From Paenibacillus terricola (GTDB lineage Bacteria > Bacillota > Bacilli > Paenibacillales > Paenibacillaceae): a stretch of 64,000 nt of DNA. The position numbers and the translations under genes were made by a program. This document shows, one piece after another, positions 22,969-32,204 of the stretch. The notes under the pieces were generated by a model. That model did not search any database. It had not been told where the DNA came from and saw only the letters and a program-made list of their open reading frames with translations. The DNA lies in contig NZ_JACXZA010000003.1 of the NCBI RefSeq assembly GCF_014779765.1, forward strand, positions 186,001 to 250,000, in the 5' to 3' direction. Each line of letters starts with the position of its first letter. The stretch's first letter is position 1.

Positions 22969-23560
22969 TTAGACCGACAGCGCCTCTTGTGCCGGCTTCT
23001 TCCACATCTGCCCTTCGGATAGAGACAGCATGGCGAGCCTGCACAACTGCTGAGCGCTTTCGAAGGAGGTGCCTGGCAGCCCATTAAGCAGCCAGCGCCC
23101 CATATAGCCGACCGTTCCGCCTGCGGCGAATGCAGCCTGCGCTTCATTCTGATAAATGCGTTGGAACCGCTCGACAAGCTGCTCGTTCAACCAGCTTGTA
23201 AATCGCGGATCTTGAAATCGGTTCCGATAGAAACGTTCATGCGTACGAATATGCTCACAGATGATGATTGTTGCTGGAATCAGGATTTGGTCCTCATAGA
23301 CCTTCACGACAGCCAACTGATCTTAGGTCATTCTCGCCTCATATACGGCTAACAATTGGCCAGTAATCTCCTCGGTCATCTGCTCAAGCAAATCGAATTT
23401 ATTCTTGATAATGCAAATAAAAGGTCGACCGGCTGATGCCTGCTTTATGAACGATTGAGTGAACGGATATTTTCTCGAAAGGCATAGCAGCAAGCAAGGA
23501 AGTGAACGCCTCGTTAATAAGCCAGCGTGTAGACAACTCGTATCGATCGGTTATGGTCAT
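22969..23560 (-). pseudogene. TetR/AcrR-family regulator, disrupted by a frameshift and an in-frame stop
   Basis: From ATG 23560 the minus strand encodes a TetR helix-turn-helix (STRWLINEAFTSLLAAMPFEKISVHSIV, then 'HKAGISRSTFYLHYQ'). It runs into a stop because one extra base lies near 23402-23404; without it the frame reads on as YQDKFDLLEQMTEEI. The restored frame then meets a TAA just before 23316 ('EARMT-stop-DQLAVV'). After that the C-terminal ligand domain continues intact to 22969 (FYRNRFQDPRFTSWLNEQLVERF). Two independent lesions make it a real pseudogene. It probably regulated the divergent SDR gene, which is also broken. Confidence 0.85.
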
Positions 23561-23690
23561 GCAGCCGCGCCTCTATATCGGAATGGACATTTGCGATGCG
23601 ATTGTCGTTTGAAACCTCTTAAGCAGTAATCCTATGCTAAAGATGTAACCATATTCATGATAACAACAAACGATAATGGAGGCAAAACGA

Positions 23691-24182
23691 ATGAGCAAAG
23701 TATTTGTCATCACCGGCGGTTCAGACGGCATGGGTAAGGCGATCGCTCGCCGTCTCGGTCAGCAAGGCGCGCTGCTCCTGGCGGATGTCAGCGAAGAACG
23801 TCTGCAGGCAGCCATCGAAAAACTGGCAGTTGAAGGAATTACGGATGTCTCCAGCCAAGTTGTCGATAATACGAAGAAAGAGCAAGTTGAGGCACTTGCC
23901 GCCGCTGCTGCCAGGCTGAGAGAGCTCGGTGCGATCGTACATACGGCAGGTTTATCGCCAACGATGGGCAGCGGCCGTCGAATAATGGAAGTCAACATGG
24001 TCGGAACCGGCCTTATTCTGAAAGCGTTCCTGCCGCTGGCCGTTCCCGGCTCCGTCGCGCACGGTAGCTCGGACGCAGGATATGCTCGCCGCTTTGCGGG
24101 CGCAGCAGCAATAACAACAAGAGGCTTCCATCGCTGGAAGCCTCTCCTCGTTATTCAACATAGCCGAATCCAAGTATCGTGA
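23691..24182 (+). pseudogene. Short-chain dehydrogenase/reductase, truncated
   Basis: The ATG at 23691 has GGAGG about 9 bases upstream and is better than the ATG at 23676. The first 120 residues form the N-terminal Rossmann half of an SDR: cofactor motif 'TGGSDGMGKAIARRLG', acidic 'ADVS', and 'IVHTAGLSP' in place of the usual NNAG. The frame then turns into low-quality sequence after 'FLPLAVPGSVA' and ends at 163 residues, against about 250-270 for the family. The catalytic Ser-Tyr-Lys part is missing. The 3' end runs through a terminator hairpin and overlaps the end of the next gene on the other strand, consistent with a deletion. Confidence 0.7.
24120..24145. terminator. Hairpin terminator between the SDR remnant and the SGNH hydrolase gene
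   Basis: AGAGGCTTCCA (24120-24130) and TGGAAGCCTCT (24135-24145) form a perfect 11-bp stem with a 4-base loop. It lies 6 bases after the stop of the minus-strand esterase gene and is followed there by a T-rich stretch. Confidence 0.75.
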
Positions 24183-25896
24183 ACTTGCGATCGCCTTGTC
24201 CGGAAGTCATCAAAATATCAACGGTATGCTCCCTCGCAATAGGCTCGTTATACAGGATGACGGCTGAGCAGTGCGTCCAATTCACTTCGTGGGGATCGGC
24301 GTCTCTCACGTGAACGCCGTCCACCCATATTTCTGCGCTGCCGAAATCGCTCCTCCCCGAGTCTTTGTACGCAAGCAGCAATCGTTTGCTGCGGATGGTC
24401 ATCCGGAAGCTCTCATTGCCGGATTCGCCCGTATGCATCCAGTTGTTCGGAAATTGAGGAGTGGCGTAAGGATGATCGTCCATCTCGACCATTTGCAGAT
24501 CCGTATCGATGCCGGTAAAGCTGCCGGGGACAATGGTCGCGATTCCTTCGCAATTGCTGCGGTCAAGCAGACGCGTTCCAACGAAATCATTGCCGATGAC
24601 CGGCTGTTTATCGATCACGATATCCGCTTCTGCAGGATGCGCTTGATCCGTCTCCGCGAACAAATAGGCTAGACAGTCCGCCATCAGACGATGCCCGGCA
24701 TTCGTCGGATGATAAATATCGTAGAAGAACTGCCGCTTCGACATGACCCCGCCTTCACCCTTCCGCAAACGGAATTGTTCGACGACGGCGTCTTTGATAC
24801 TGACCATCGGAAGACCGTAGTGGGTTCCAACTGGCGCCAATCGATCTTGAAGGTTCCAATCGTTCATGAACACCGAGAAGAGAAGAATTACAGCGGGACG
24901 ATTATCGGCTGCCAAGATGTTCAGTGCTAAGCTCTCATAGCAGACCCCATTCGTCTCGTCCCCTGCATCGTTCACAGCGAATTCGATAATGACAATATCC
25001 GGCTTCACTGCTCCGTCTCGAAGCACATCCCGGTCATACCGGACGATACCGAGCTCGGACGGCGTCCCCCCTACTCCCGCTTTGATCAGATGGATATGAT
25101 CGCCGCCATTGCGGCCGAACATCTGCTTAAATTGCAAATAGGAGCGATAGGCATAGCTTTCGGTGTGGATCGGCTTTGCCCCAGCGCCTTGAGTAATCGA
25201 GCCGCCGATATAAGCAATCGTTACGTCCTCGCCGCGCTTCGCCTTCTCGATCGCCGCTTTCAGCCTGTAGTTATTTCCGCTGCTTAGAAGCGACTTAGCA
25301 AGCAAAGCTCGATACGCTTCCGAATCATAATCGACAGGATCTTCAGGCTCGATTGCCTGAACTTCATAGCCGTCATTGAGGTATAAGACTATGCTGACCG
25401 TTCCGAGCGCGCCTTGCCGATCGAATTCGATGGCCATTTTGCCCGGAACATCGTCATCCATCGACCACTCCTGCTCTTCAAGCACGAGCACCGATTCCGA
25501 CCCGTCTGCTCGCACAGGTACGCGAAGCTTGGTCCCTGTCTCGTACTTGCGAGTGCGACCCCAATTCTCCAGAGCAAACCATACTGATCCATGATCGTCA
25601 TCCGACGTTTTCACCGATATGCCGATGCTGTGAACGAGCTTTCTGAACCCGCTGCAGTTCGTCAATAACTGAACAATCGACTCGTCCGTCACGCCGCTAG
25701 TAAACATTACTCGATCGATGAATTGCCGGCCCTCCAAATAGACCTCTTGCGAGAAGCGCCCGTCCGGACGCGCTGTCGCTTCAACGATCGATTCGTACAT
25801 CAAATAAAAGCTGCTGCGCTTATCGACGGGGTCTCGCGGCGCTGCGGGTCCTCCGTTAACGCCTTCGTCCACTGCCGCCGAGTTATGATCTGTCAT
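24151..25896 (-). CDS. SGNH/GDSL-family hydrolase, probable carbohydrate esterase
   Basis: The 581-residue protein has an N-terminal beta-rich region of about 200 residues, then an SGNH hydrolase domain. Its motifs are 'IAYIGGSITQGAGA' (nucleophile Ser, block I), 'GVGGTPSELG' (Gly, block II), 'IIEFAVNDAGDET' (Asn, block III) and 'YDIYHPTNAGH' (Asp and His, block V). A second beta-rich domain follows (about 420-580). There is no signal peptide, so it should act inside the cell, probably removing acetyl groups from imported oligosaccharides. The start ATG 25896 has AAGGAGG 9 bases upstream. It stands alone between terminators. Substrate unknown. Confidence 0.85.
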   Translation of the reverse strand: MTDHNSAAVDEGVNGGPAAPRDPVDKRSSFYLMYESIVEATARPDGRFSQEVYLEGRQFIDRVMFTSGVTDESIVQLLTNCSGFRKLVHSIGISVKTSDDDHGSVWFALENWGRTRKYETGTKLRVPVRADGSESVLVLEEQEWSMDDDVPGKMAIEFDRQGALGTVSIVLYLNDGYEVQAIEPEDPVDYDSEAYRALLAKSLLSSGNNYRLKAAIEKAKRGEDVTIAYIGGSITQGAGAKPIHTESYAYRSYLQFKQMFGRNGGDHIHLIKAGVGGTPSELGIVRYDRDVLRDGAVKPDIVIIEFAVNDAGDETNGVCYESLALNILAADNRPAVILLFSVFMNDWNLQDRLAPVGTHYGLPMVSIKDAVVEQFRLRKGEGGVMSKRQFFYDIYHPTNAGHRLMADCLAYLFAETDQAHPAEADIVIDKQPVIGNDFVGTRLLDRSNCEGIATIVPGSFTGIDTDLQMVEMDDHPYATPQFPNNWMHTGESGNESFRMTIRSKRLLLAYKDSGRSDFGSAEIWVDGVHVRDADPHEVNWTHCSAVILYNEPIAREHTVDILMTSGQGDRKFTILGFGYVE

Positions 25897-26060
25897 ACGA
25901 GTACGCCTCCTTCGTGCATGTAGTGAAATGATACAGAAAATTGTAACACCGCTGCGAGGTGAACGGACACCTGTCGATATATACTTCTTCCCCCCATAAT
26001 TTAATAGAATCGCTTATCTCATCGACAGCAATCTAGCGCTGATCATCGCGCTTCTTTGCC

Positions 26061-26106
26061 GAAAAAGGCCGCACCTACTCCGCGTTACGCGGATTAGGTG
26101 CGGCCT
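26061..26106 (-). terminator. Rho-independent terminator of the first GH5 gene
   Basis: AGGCCGCACCTA arms (26066-26077 and 26095-26106) enclose an inner TCCGCG/CGCGGA stem with a TTA loop. On the minus strand a TTTTTC run follows. It lies 47 bases after the stop at 26154. The spacer 25897-26060 shows nothing else. Confidence 0.85.
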
Positions 26107-26153
26107 GTCATGCAAAATGCTGCGAATGAATGGTTACTTCAAACTAATGCATC

Positions 26154-27851
26154 CTAATTGATTTTGACCAATTGCCATTGTTGGTTCAGATCGCCGCGAT
26201 ACCAGTTCTGTTGGATCAATGCCCCATTCGAAGTCGAGGCGCTCGCAACCTCTACAGCCTTGTTGCTATTGACATTGAGAATGCTGTAATATCCATTGCT
26301 CAGCTTGATCAATCGGAACTGTTGAGCCGTATTATTATAGCTCTGCATCAGCTGAATCGCTTCACCGTTATTGGCGGTTCCATTGCGCACATCCATCACT
26401 TTGCCGTCGGATGAGCTTACGCTGGTCAACTTGTAGATGTTATTGTACGTGCCTTGATCCGTAATGACCCACTGCTGAGCCGTTGCGCCATTATCCGTAT
26501 ATTGCTGCAGCTGCAGATTATTCGTGTTCGCACCGCCCGGCACATCAATGACTTTGCCCGATGCACGATTAACGAGCTTGTAGGTCGCGCCGTTCGTGAG
26601 TCCGTTCCATACGCCGTTCCAAGGGTTCAACTGTGCACGCTCGTAGTACCAGTCGAACAGGAAGCGCGCCATGCCGTCGCGCGACGCATCGCCATCGTAC
26701 TTCAAACCTGCTGTAGGGTCAGCGAACGAGCTGCGCGTTCCCGGATCCAGAATGAAACCGTTCATATGCGCCGCAACGCTTACATTGCCTGCAGCCGTGA
26801 AGATTGCCTTCGTGTTTTTGCCGAAGCCTTCATTCGAGCCGTTGAACAAGTCCCAATACGAAGGGTCGCCCGACTGTGCCTTATACCAGGTCGTCTCCGT
26901 AATATTGATTGGATAGTTGTCGGCGCAAGGCTTGATCGTTGTATTCCAGATCTGCTGCAGCGTTGCGAAATCATCATTCGCGCCGTAACCCGGATACCAG
27001 TGCACGGAATAACCGAGATTGTTCAGCGGGTCCGTCAGCGGATTCGATGCGCACAGCTGGTAATATTGATCCCAGCCAAGCCCCGCTGCCCAGATGACAT
27101 TATCCGCCCCCTTGTTTCGTATCGTCGAAATCATCGAATTCTGGAAGTTCTTGAGCGAGTTCCAATAATCGACGAAGTTGGATTGCGATGGATTGCCGCC
27201 CCATACGCCGTTCACATCAGAGAGAACCGGCTCGTTAACGAGCTCGAACATCACGTTGTCCGCGCTTTTGATTCCTGGCTGCGATGCGAGATAACCCCAA
27301 ATTTCATTGAATTTGGCCAGATTCGAAGGTGTTGTCGCCTTGTTGTCCAGAAGCGTGAAATCAAGACCCAGCGTTACGTACAGGCCTTTGGTCTTGGCAT
27401 AATTGATATACGGAATAATGACGTCTTGCGTTACGCTCTGCAAGCCGGCGAAGCTATACGTTCCTGCCGCCACATCGCCCATATCATCGCGGTCGATGAA
27501 CAGACGTACTTGGTTCATATACCAGCCGTGCGAGCTTCCATACTTTGCAGATGTATCTGTGAAGGTGTCTGTAATGTCCTTCAAATACGCAAGAATTGCT
27601 GCATGCCGGTTGTTGCCGTTCTGACTTAAGTAGTAGTTGCTGTTCTGGTACGTCCAGTAAGCACCTGATGGCTGATGCCAGCCGCTCAGCAGAACGGGCT
27701 GGCCGCTGCTGTTCACGAGCTGTTTGCCGCTGACATGAAGCTTCGACATCTGCATGCCTGACCATGCATTCGCCGACTGCCCATTCATCAGGATTGGCGT
27801 CATAATTAACGCCATGAGCAGCAAAAGCTTGATTGACCAACTTGCTTTCAT
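26154..27851 (-). CDS. Secreted GH5-family glycoside hydrolase with ricin B-type lectin (CBM13) domain, copy 1
   Basis: The 565-residue product has a signal peptide ending near 'SANAWSG' (about residue 29). The GH5 barrel has the acid/base Glu in 'MFELVNEPVLSDVNG' and the nucleophile Glu in 'YPINITETTWYK'. The C-terminal 140 residues are a beta-trefoil ricin-type lectin domain with three 'QQW/QQF' repeats (QQWVITDQG, QQFRLIKL, QQWQLVKIN). I chose ATG 27851 since GGGAGAT lies just upstream and the signal peptide then starts MKASWS. The next gene is a near-identical copy. The enzyme probably cuts a plant or microbial beta-glycan outside the cell; subfamily and substrate cannot be read by eye. 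Confidence 0.88.
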   Translation of the reverse strand: MKASWSIKLLLLMALIMTPILMNGQSANAWSGMQMSKLHVSGKQLVNSSGQPVLLSGWHQPSGAYWTYQNSNYYLSQNGNNRHAAILAYLKDITDTFTDTSAKYGSSHGWYMNQVRLFIDRDDMGDVAAGTYSFAGLQSVTQDVIIPYINYAKTKGLYVTLGLDFTLLDNKATTPSNLAKFNEIWGYLASQPGIKSADNVMFELVNEPVLSDVNGVWGGNPSQSNFVDYWNSLKNFQNSMISTIRNKGADNVIWAAGLGWDQYYQLCASNPLTDPLNNLGYSVHWYPGYGANDDFATLQQIWNTTIKPCADNYPINITETTWYKAQSGDPSYWDLFNGSNEGFGKNTKAIFTAAGNVSVAAHMNGFILDPGTRSSFADPTAGLKYDGDASRDGMARFLFDWYYERAQLNPWNGVWNGLTNGATYKLVNRASGKVIDVPGGANTNNLQLQQYTDNGATAQQWVITDQGTYNNIYKLTSVSSSDGKVMDVRNGTANNGEAIQLMQSYNNTAQQFRLIKLSNGYYSILNVNSNKAVEVASASTSNGALIQQNWYRGDLNQQWQLVKIN

Positions 27852-28054
27852 TGATTTTTCATCTCCCAGTTTAATTTCGATTCGCAATTATGAATTCGCT
27901 TACATTGGATATTTTATCAATAATGTTGTGTGTAAACTACCTGTCAATACATACCAGTTTACCTGTTTAAATATGGGTCGAGCAGCCTCTCGAAGAGCCT
28001 CGGTAATAAAGGATGTCTAAATGCCGACGAGGTTAGGCTTTTACTGGACATGAG

Positions 28055-28097
28055 AAAGCCGCCCTCAAAACGCCGAGCAGAACGTTTGAGGACGGCT
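28055..28097 (-). terminator. Hairpin terminator of the second GH5 gene
   Basis: The stem is formed by 28057-28072 and 28083-28097 (AGCCG-CCTCAAA type arms, two unpaired bases) and on the minus strand is followed by TTTCTC. It lies in the 278-base spacer between the two GH5 genes, so each copy has its own terminator and probably its own promoter. Confidence 0.7.
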
Positions 28098-28129
28098 GTA
28101 TATGGTTCGTATTAGCTAGAATTGCGTCA

Positions 28130-29827
28130 TTAATTGATCTTTACTAATTGCCATTGTTGGTTCAGATCGCCGCGATACAAGTTCTGCTGGATCAACGCGC
28201 CGTTCGAGGTGGAGGAGCTCGCAACCTCTACAGCCCTGTTGCTATTGACATTGAGGATGCAGTAATATCCATTGCTCAACTTGATCAATCGGAATTGTTG
28301 AGCCGTATTACTAAAGCTCTGCATCAGTTGAATCGCTTCACCATTATTCGAGGTTCCATTGCGCACATCCATTACCTTACCATCGGATGAGCTTACGCTG
28401 GTCAATTTGTAGAAGTTATTGTACGTGCCTTGGTCTGTAATGACCCATTGCTGCGCGTTTGCGCCATTATCCGTATACTGCTGCAGCTGCAGCGCATTCG
28501 TGTTCTGGCCGCCCGGTACATCGATCACCTTGCCCGAAGCGCGGTTGACGAATTTGTAAGTCCCGCCGTTCGTTAGTCCGTTCCATACGCCGTTCCAAGG
28601 ATTGAATTGAGCGCGCTCATAATACCACTCGAAGAGGAAACGCGCCATACCGTCGCGCGTCGCATCGCCATCGTACTGCAAACCTGCCGTCGGATCAGCA
28701 AACGAGCTTCTCGTACCAGGGTTGAGAATGAAACCGTTCATATGCGCTGCAATGCTGACGTTGCCTGCCGCCGTAAAGATCGCCTTCGTATTCTTGCCGA
28801 AGCCTTCATTCGAGCCGTTGAACAGGCTCCAATAATCGGAGTCGCCTGCCTTCTTCTTGAACCAAGTCGTCTCCGTAATGTTGATCGGATAGTTGTCGGC
28901 GCAAGGCTTGATCGTTGTATTCCAGATGTTCTGCAGCGTTGCGAAATTGTCATTGGCGCCATAGCCTGGGTACCAGTGAACGGAATAACCGAGATTGTTC
29001 AGCGGGTCCGTCAGCGGATTCGATGCGCACAGCTGGTAGTATTGATCCCAGCCAAGTCCGGCTGCCCAGATGACATTATCTGCGCCTTGGTTTCGTATCG
29101 TCGAGATCATCGAGTTCTGGAAGTTCTTCAGCGAGTTCCAGTAATCGATGAAATTGGATTGCGACGGATTGCCGCCCCACACGCCGTTAACATCGGAGAG
29201 AACCGGCTCGTTAACGAGCTCGAACATCACGTTGTCCGCGCTTTTGATCGCTGGCTGGGATGCGAGATAACCCCATATTTGATTGAATTTAGCAAGGTTC
29301 GAAGGCGTCGTCGCCTTGTTGTCCAGAAGCGTGAAATCAAGTCCAAGCGTTACGTACAAGCCTTTGGTCTTGGCGTAGTTGATGTATGGAATAATGACGT
29401 CTTGCGTTACGCTTTGCAAGCCGGCGAAGTTATACGTTCCTGCCGCTACATCGCCCATATCTTCGCGGTCAATGAATAGACGTACTTGGTTCATATACCA
29501 GCCGTGAGTATTGCCATACTTCGCAGAGGTGTCCGTGAAGGTGTCTGTGATGTCTTTCAAATACGCAAGAACTGCTGCATGCCGATTGTTGCCGTTCTGA
29601 CTTAAGTAGTAGTTGCTGCTCTGATACGTCCAGTAAGACCCTGATGGCTGATGCCAGCCGCTGAGCAGAACGGGCTGCCCGCTGCTGTTCACGAGCTGTT
29701 TGCCGCTGACATGAAGCTTCGACATAGGCATGCCTGACCATGCATTGGCCGACTGCCCATTGATCAGAATCGGCGTCATGATTAACGCCATGAGCAGCAA
29801 AAGCTTGATGGACCAACTTGCTTTCAT
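28130..29827 (-). CDS. Secreted GH5-family glycoside hydrolase with ricin B-type lectin (CBM13) domain, copy 2
   Basis: The 565-residue product has the same length, signal peptide, catalytic motifs ('MFELVNEPVL', 'YPINITETTWFK') and QxW-repeat lectin tail as the neighbour at 26154-27851. By eye well over 90% of residues agree. Differences are scattered (for example WYKAQSGDPSYWDL versus WFKKKAGDSDYWSL near the nucleophile), with no clear block of change. The ATG at 29827 is preceded by AAGGGAGATGAGG. This is a recent tandem duplication. The upstream spacer 29828-30130 holds no other gene. Confidence 0.88.
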   Translation of the reverse strand: MKASWSIKLLLLMALIMTPILINGQSANAWSGMPMSKLHVSGKQLVNSSGQPVLLSGWHQPSGSYWTYQSSNYYLSQNGNNRHAAVLAYLKDITDTFTDTSAKYGNTHGWYMNQVRLFIDREDMGDVAAGTYNFAGLQSVTQDVIIPYINYAKTKGLYVTLGLDFTLLDNKATTPSNLAKFNQIWGYLASQPAIKSADNVMFELVNEPVLSDVNGVWGGNPSQSNFIDYWNSLKNFQNSMISTIRNQGADNVIWAAGLGWDQYYQLCASNPLTDPLNNLGYSVHWYPGYGANDNFATLQNIWNTTIKPCADNYPINITETTWFKKKAGDSDYWSLFNGSNEGFGKNTKAIFTAAGNVSIAAHMNGFILNPGTRSSFADPTAGLQYDGDATRDGMARFLFEWYYERAQFNPWNGVWNGLTNGGTYKFVNRASGKVIDVPGGQNTNALQLQQYTDNGANAQQWVITDQGTYNNFYKLTSVSSSDGKVMDVRNGTSNNGEAIQLMQSFSNTAQQFRLIKLSNGYYCILNVNSNRAVEVASSSTSNGALIQQNLYRGDLNQQWQLVKIN

Positions 29828-30130
29828 TAATTCCTCATCTCCCTTGTTCATAACAAATTTGTAGGTATGTTAAGTCATGGCAGCACGAAGGTAATAAGAA
29901 GCTCTAACATTCGAATATTAACAGCATGAATGCGCTTTCAGAAGAGAGTGTATCATCTTCGCTTCCATCATGAATACCTGTCGATATTCAGTTGATTACC
30001 TGTCAAAATCTAGCAAATTGTTGTGTTTCTCCTTACGCATTGAAGGCATTTTTGCAATTCTGACCCATGATTGATTCGAATTGATGGTATAATAATTGCA
30101 GTTAAAGCAATTAAAGGAGTTGTGCCGCAA

Positions 30131-30631
30131 GTGTTAGAAATCGAACGTAAATTTCTGTTGGACAGCGATCCGAAACAACTCATCCAAGAGGGCGTCATCA
30201 CCTTCCTATCCGAACAGCGAATCGAGCAGACCTATCTGGCATTAGATGAACAGCAGGAAGTTCGGGTACGCCGACTGGTAGACCTTACTACGGATGAGGT
30301 GACCTACACGCATACCTTCAAATCGGGTAATGGCCTTATGCGCGAGGAGATTGAATATGCGATTACGGCAAGCATCTACGAGCAGTTAATGAGCGGCCGC
30401 AAGCTTATTCCGTTAACGAAGAATCGGATTACAGCACAGCGGGGCGAGCGGATTGTTGAGATCGACATCTACGATCAGATTCAACTCACTGTTCTGGAGG
30501 TTGAATTCGATTCAGAAGACGACGCGCTTACATTCGTCCCTCCAGCTTGGTTCGGCAAGGACATCAGCTCGGAGCGCCAATACAGCAACAAGAAGGTATG
30601 GCGGGAATTGCAGAACGGAAGCTTGAGCTAA
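30131..30631 (+). CDS. CYTH-domain protein (triphosphate tunnel metalloenzyme family)
   Basis: The 166-residue protein starts with the family signature ExExK as 'MLEIERKFLL'. It continues with alternating charged strands rich in Arg, Lys and Glu, which line the tunnel in this family ('EVRVRRLVD', 'RITAQRGERIVEIDIYDQ', 'TVLEVEFDSEDDALTF'). Such proteins bind a triphosphate and divalent metals; the natural substrate of bacterial members is often unknown (inorganic triphosphate or a nucleotide). The GTG at 30131 is best since AAAGGAG lies 11 bases upstream and the protein then begins in the canonical way; GTG 30122 is possible. A TATAAT at 30088-30093 is a likely -10 box. Confidence 0.88.
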   Translation: MLEIERKFLLDSDPKQLIQEGVITFLSEQRIEQTYLALDEQQEVRVRRLVDLTTDEVTYTHTFKSGNGLMREEIEYAITASIYEQLMSGRKLIPLTKNRITAQRGERIVEIDIYDQIQLTVLEVEFDSEDDALTFVPPAWFGKDISSERQYSNKKVWRELQNGSLS

Positions 30632-30638
30632 AACGATA

Positions 30639-30675
30639 AAGACCAATCCCCAAGATGAAGGGATTGGTCTTTTTT
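30639..30675 (+). terminator. Rho-independent terminator of the CYTH gene
   Basis: AAGACCAATCCC (30639-30650) pairs with its complement at 30660-30671 and is followed by a T run. It may also stop transcription from the converging MFS gene. Confidence 0.9.
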
Positions 30676-30691
30676 GAAGCTAAACAATGAA

Positions 30692-32077
30692 CTACGACTT
30701 CCTCACTCGCCCAACCATCAGGTACGATAGAAGGCTCCCGCCTAGTAGAATAAGAGCTGTAACGAAGAGCGAGGCATGCATGCCAGTTACGAAAGACGAA
30801 TAGCTGCTAACGATTATCCCCATCATAGCAACCCCAAGCGTTGCCCCTAGCTGTCGGCTGGAATTGATCATTCCGGATGCAATGCCGACTTGATCCTTGG
30901 GTACGGAAGAGATAACCGCTGCCATAAGCGATGGAATCGTAAGTGAAATGCCGTATCCGAGCAAGATCAACCCCGTCAAAGTAAGCCAGTAGCTTGTCGT
31001 GACATTAACCCCGACCAATAGCGCCGTCCCCGCCGCCGCACTCGCAAAGCCGAAAGTCATCGGCATGCGTGGTCCCACGCGACTTACGATACGTCCTGTA
31101 AAGATCGGGTTGATCGCCATCGGAATCATCATCGGCAGCAAAGCGAGCCCCGCGGCATGAGCAGATAGCCCTCGTTCCTGTTGAAAGAAGATCGGGATAA
31201 TAAACAGAATGCCCGACAGCCCAATATTAATGAGCATGCCTGCAGACATACCGGCAGACAGCGAGGGACTGCGAAACAGCTGAAGTGGAATGAGCGGCGT
31301 CTTGCTCCGAGCTTCAACAATGATGAAGAGAATGGTGCTTAGAAGCGCTAACCCAAGTGTCCCTAGAATAACGGGGGAGCTCCACCCGTAGGACTCTCCT
31401 TCCATCAACGCGTAGGACAACGCCACAATCGACACGATCGCAAGAAGCTGACCTCCGATATCAAGATTACGTTTCGCGTTGCGAGACGTCTCCTTAATGG
31501 ACACCCATGTAATAGCTAAGCTTACAATCGCGATCGGTATGTTCAAAAGAAAGATGCTTCGCCATCCAAGCGAATCAACCAGCAATCCACCAACAACCGG
31601 TCCCGCAGCTAAAGCGATCCCTGTAACTGCTGCCCAAATCCCGAGCGCCCGAGCGCGTTCACCTGGATCGGGATAAGCATGGGCAATAAGCGTCAGAGAT
31701 GCTGGCAGCAGCGCCGCCCCGCCAATGCCAAGCACAGCGCGCATCGTAATTAGCGCACCTAGCGAGGTGACAGCCGCCGAAATTCCCGACGCGGCTAGAA
31801 TGAGCACCAGACCGCCGATAAACACTCTCTTCGCCCCGAACTTGTCCGTCATCGTCCCCATCGATAGCATCAAACCCGCGAATACCATGGTGTAGGCGTT
31901 CACGACCCATTGCAACCCCGATAATCCTCCGCCTAAATCGGTATGAATAGCAGGCAGCGCCACACTAACGACGGTCATATCCAGCAGCACCATAAAGTAC
32001 CCAAGCGATATTCCAAGCAGAAAAATAAATTTGGCCGAGCGTGTTAAAACTTTGGTTTGTAGTAGAACTTCTTGCAA
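30692..32077 (-). CDS. MFS multidrug-type transporter, DHA2 family
   Basis: The 461-residue membrane protein has about 14 hydrophobic segments. It carries the DHA2 signature 'LDMTVVSVALPAI' in the first segment, motif A-like 'GTMTDKFGAKRVFIGG', and motif C-like 'GPVVGGLL' in segment 5. Members export drugs, dyes or antibiotics by proton exchange. The start is TTG 32077 with GGGAG 8 bases upstream. It is divergent from a MmyB-like regulator gene; the 127-base shared spacer suggests that regulator controls it. The substrate is not predictable. Confidence 0.92.
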   Translation of the reverse strand: MQEVLLQTKVLTRSAKFIFLLGISLGYFMVLLDMTVVSVALPAIHTDLGGGLSGLQWVVNAYTMVFAGLMLSMGTMTDKFGAKRVFIGGLVLILAASGISAAVTSLGALITMRAVLGIGGAALLPASLTLIAHAYPDPGERARALGIWAAVTGIALAAGPVVGGLLVDSLGWRSIFLLNIPIAIVSLAITWVSIKETSRNAKRNLDIGGQLLAIVSIVALSYALMEGESYGWSSPVILGTLGLALLSTILFIIVEARSKTPLIPLQLFRSPSLSAGMSAGMLINIGLSGILFIIPIFFQQERGLSAHAAGLALLPMMIPMAINPIFTGRIVSRVGPRMPMTFGFASAAAGTALLVGVNVTTSYWLTLTGLILLGYGISLTIPSLMAAVISSVPKDQVGIASGMINSSRQLGATLGVAMMGIIVSSYSSFVTGMHASLFVTALILLGGSLLSYLMVGRVRKS

Positions 32078-32114
32078 ACGAATGACTCCCTTCCTTGTTT
32101 CGTGGATCTCGCAC

Positions 32115-32142
32115 TTGCTAAGCGTATAGCAGGTCGTATACT
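32115..32142 (+). promoter_or_regulatory. Promoter of the MmyB-like regulator gene
   Basis: TTGCTA (32115-32120) and TATACT (32137-32142) are 16 bases apart. A CGTATA direct repeat lies inside, and the site is in the spacer shared with the divergent exporter gene, so it is a plausible regulator target. Confidence 0.55.
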
Positions 32143-32204
32143 TAAACGAGATGCCCTTTTATCCTAGGAGAAATAATCATACGTTTAGGAAGGGAAATAA
32201 CGAT

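Noticed and set aside
26454-27629. 391-codon plus-strand frame across the first GH5 gene
   Set aside because: It is the antisense of a clear GH5 gene and also appears in shorter form in the second copy, as expected for a shadow.
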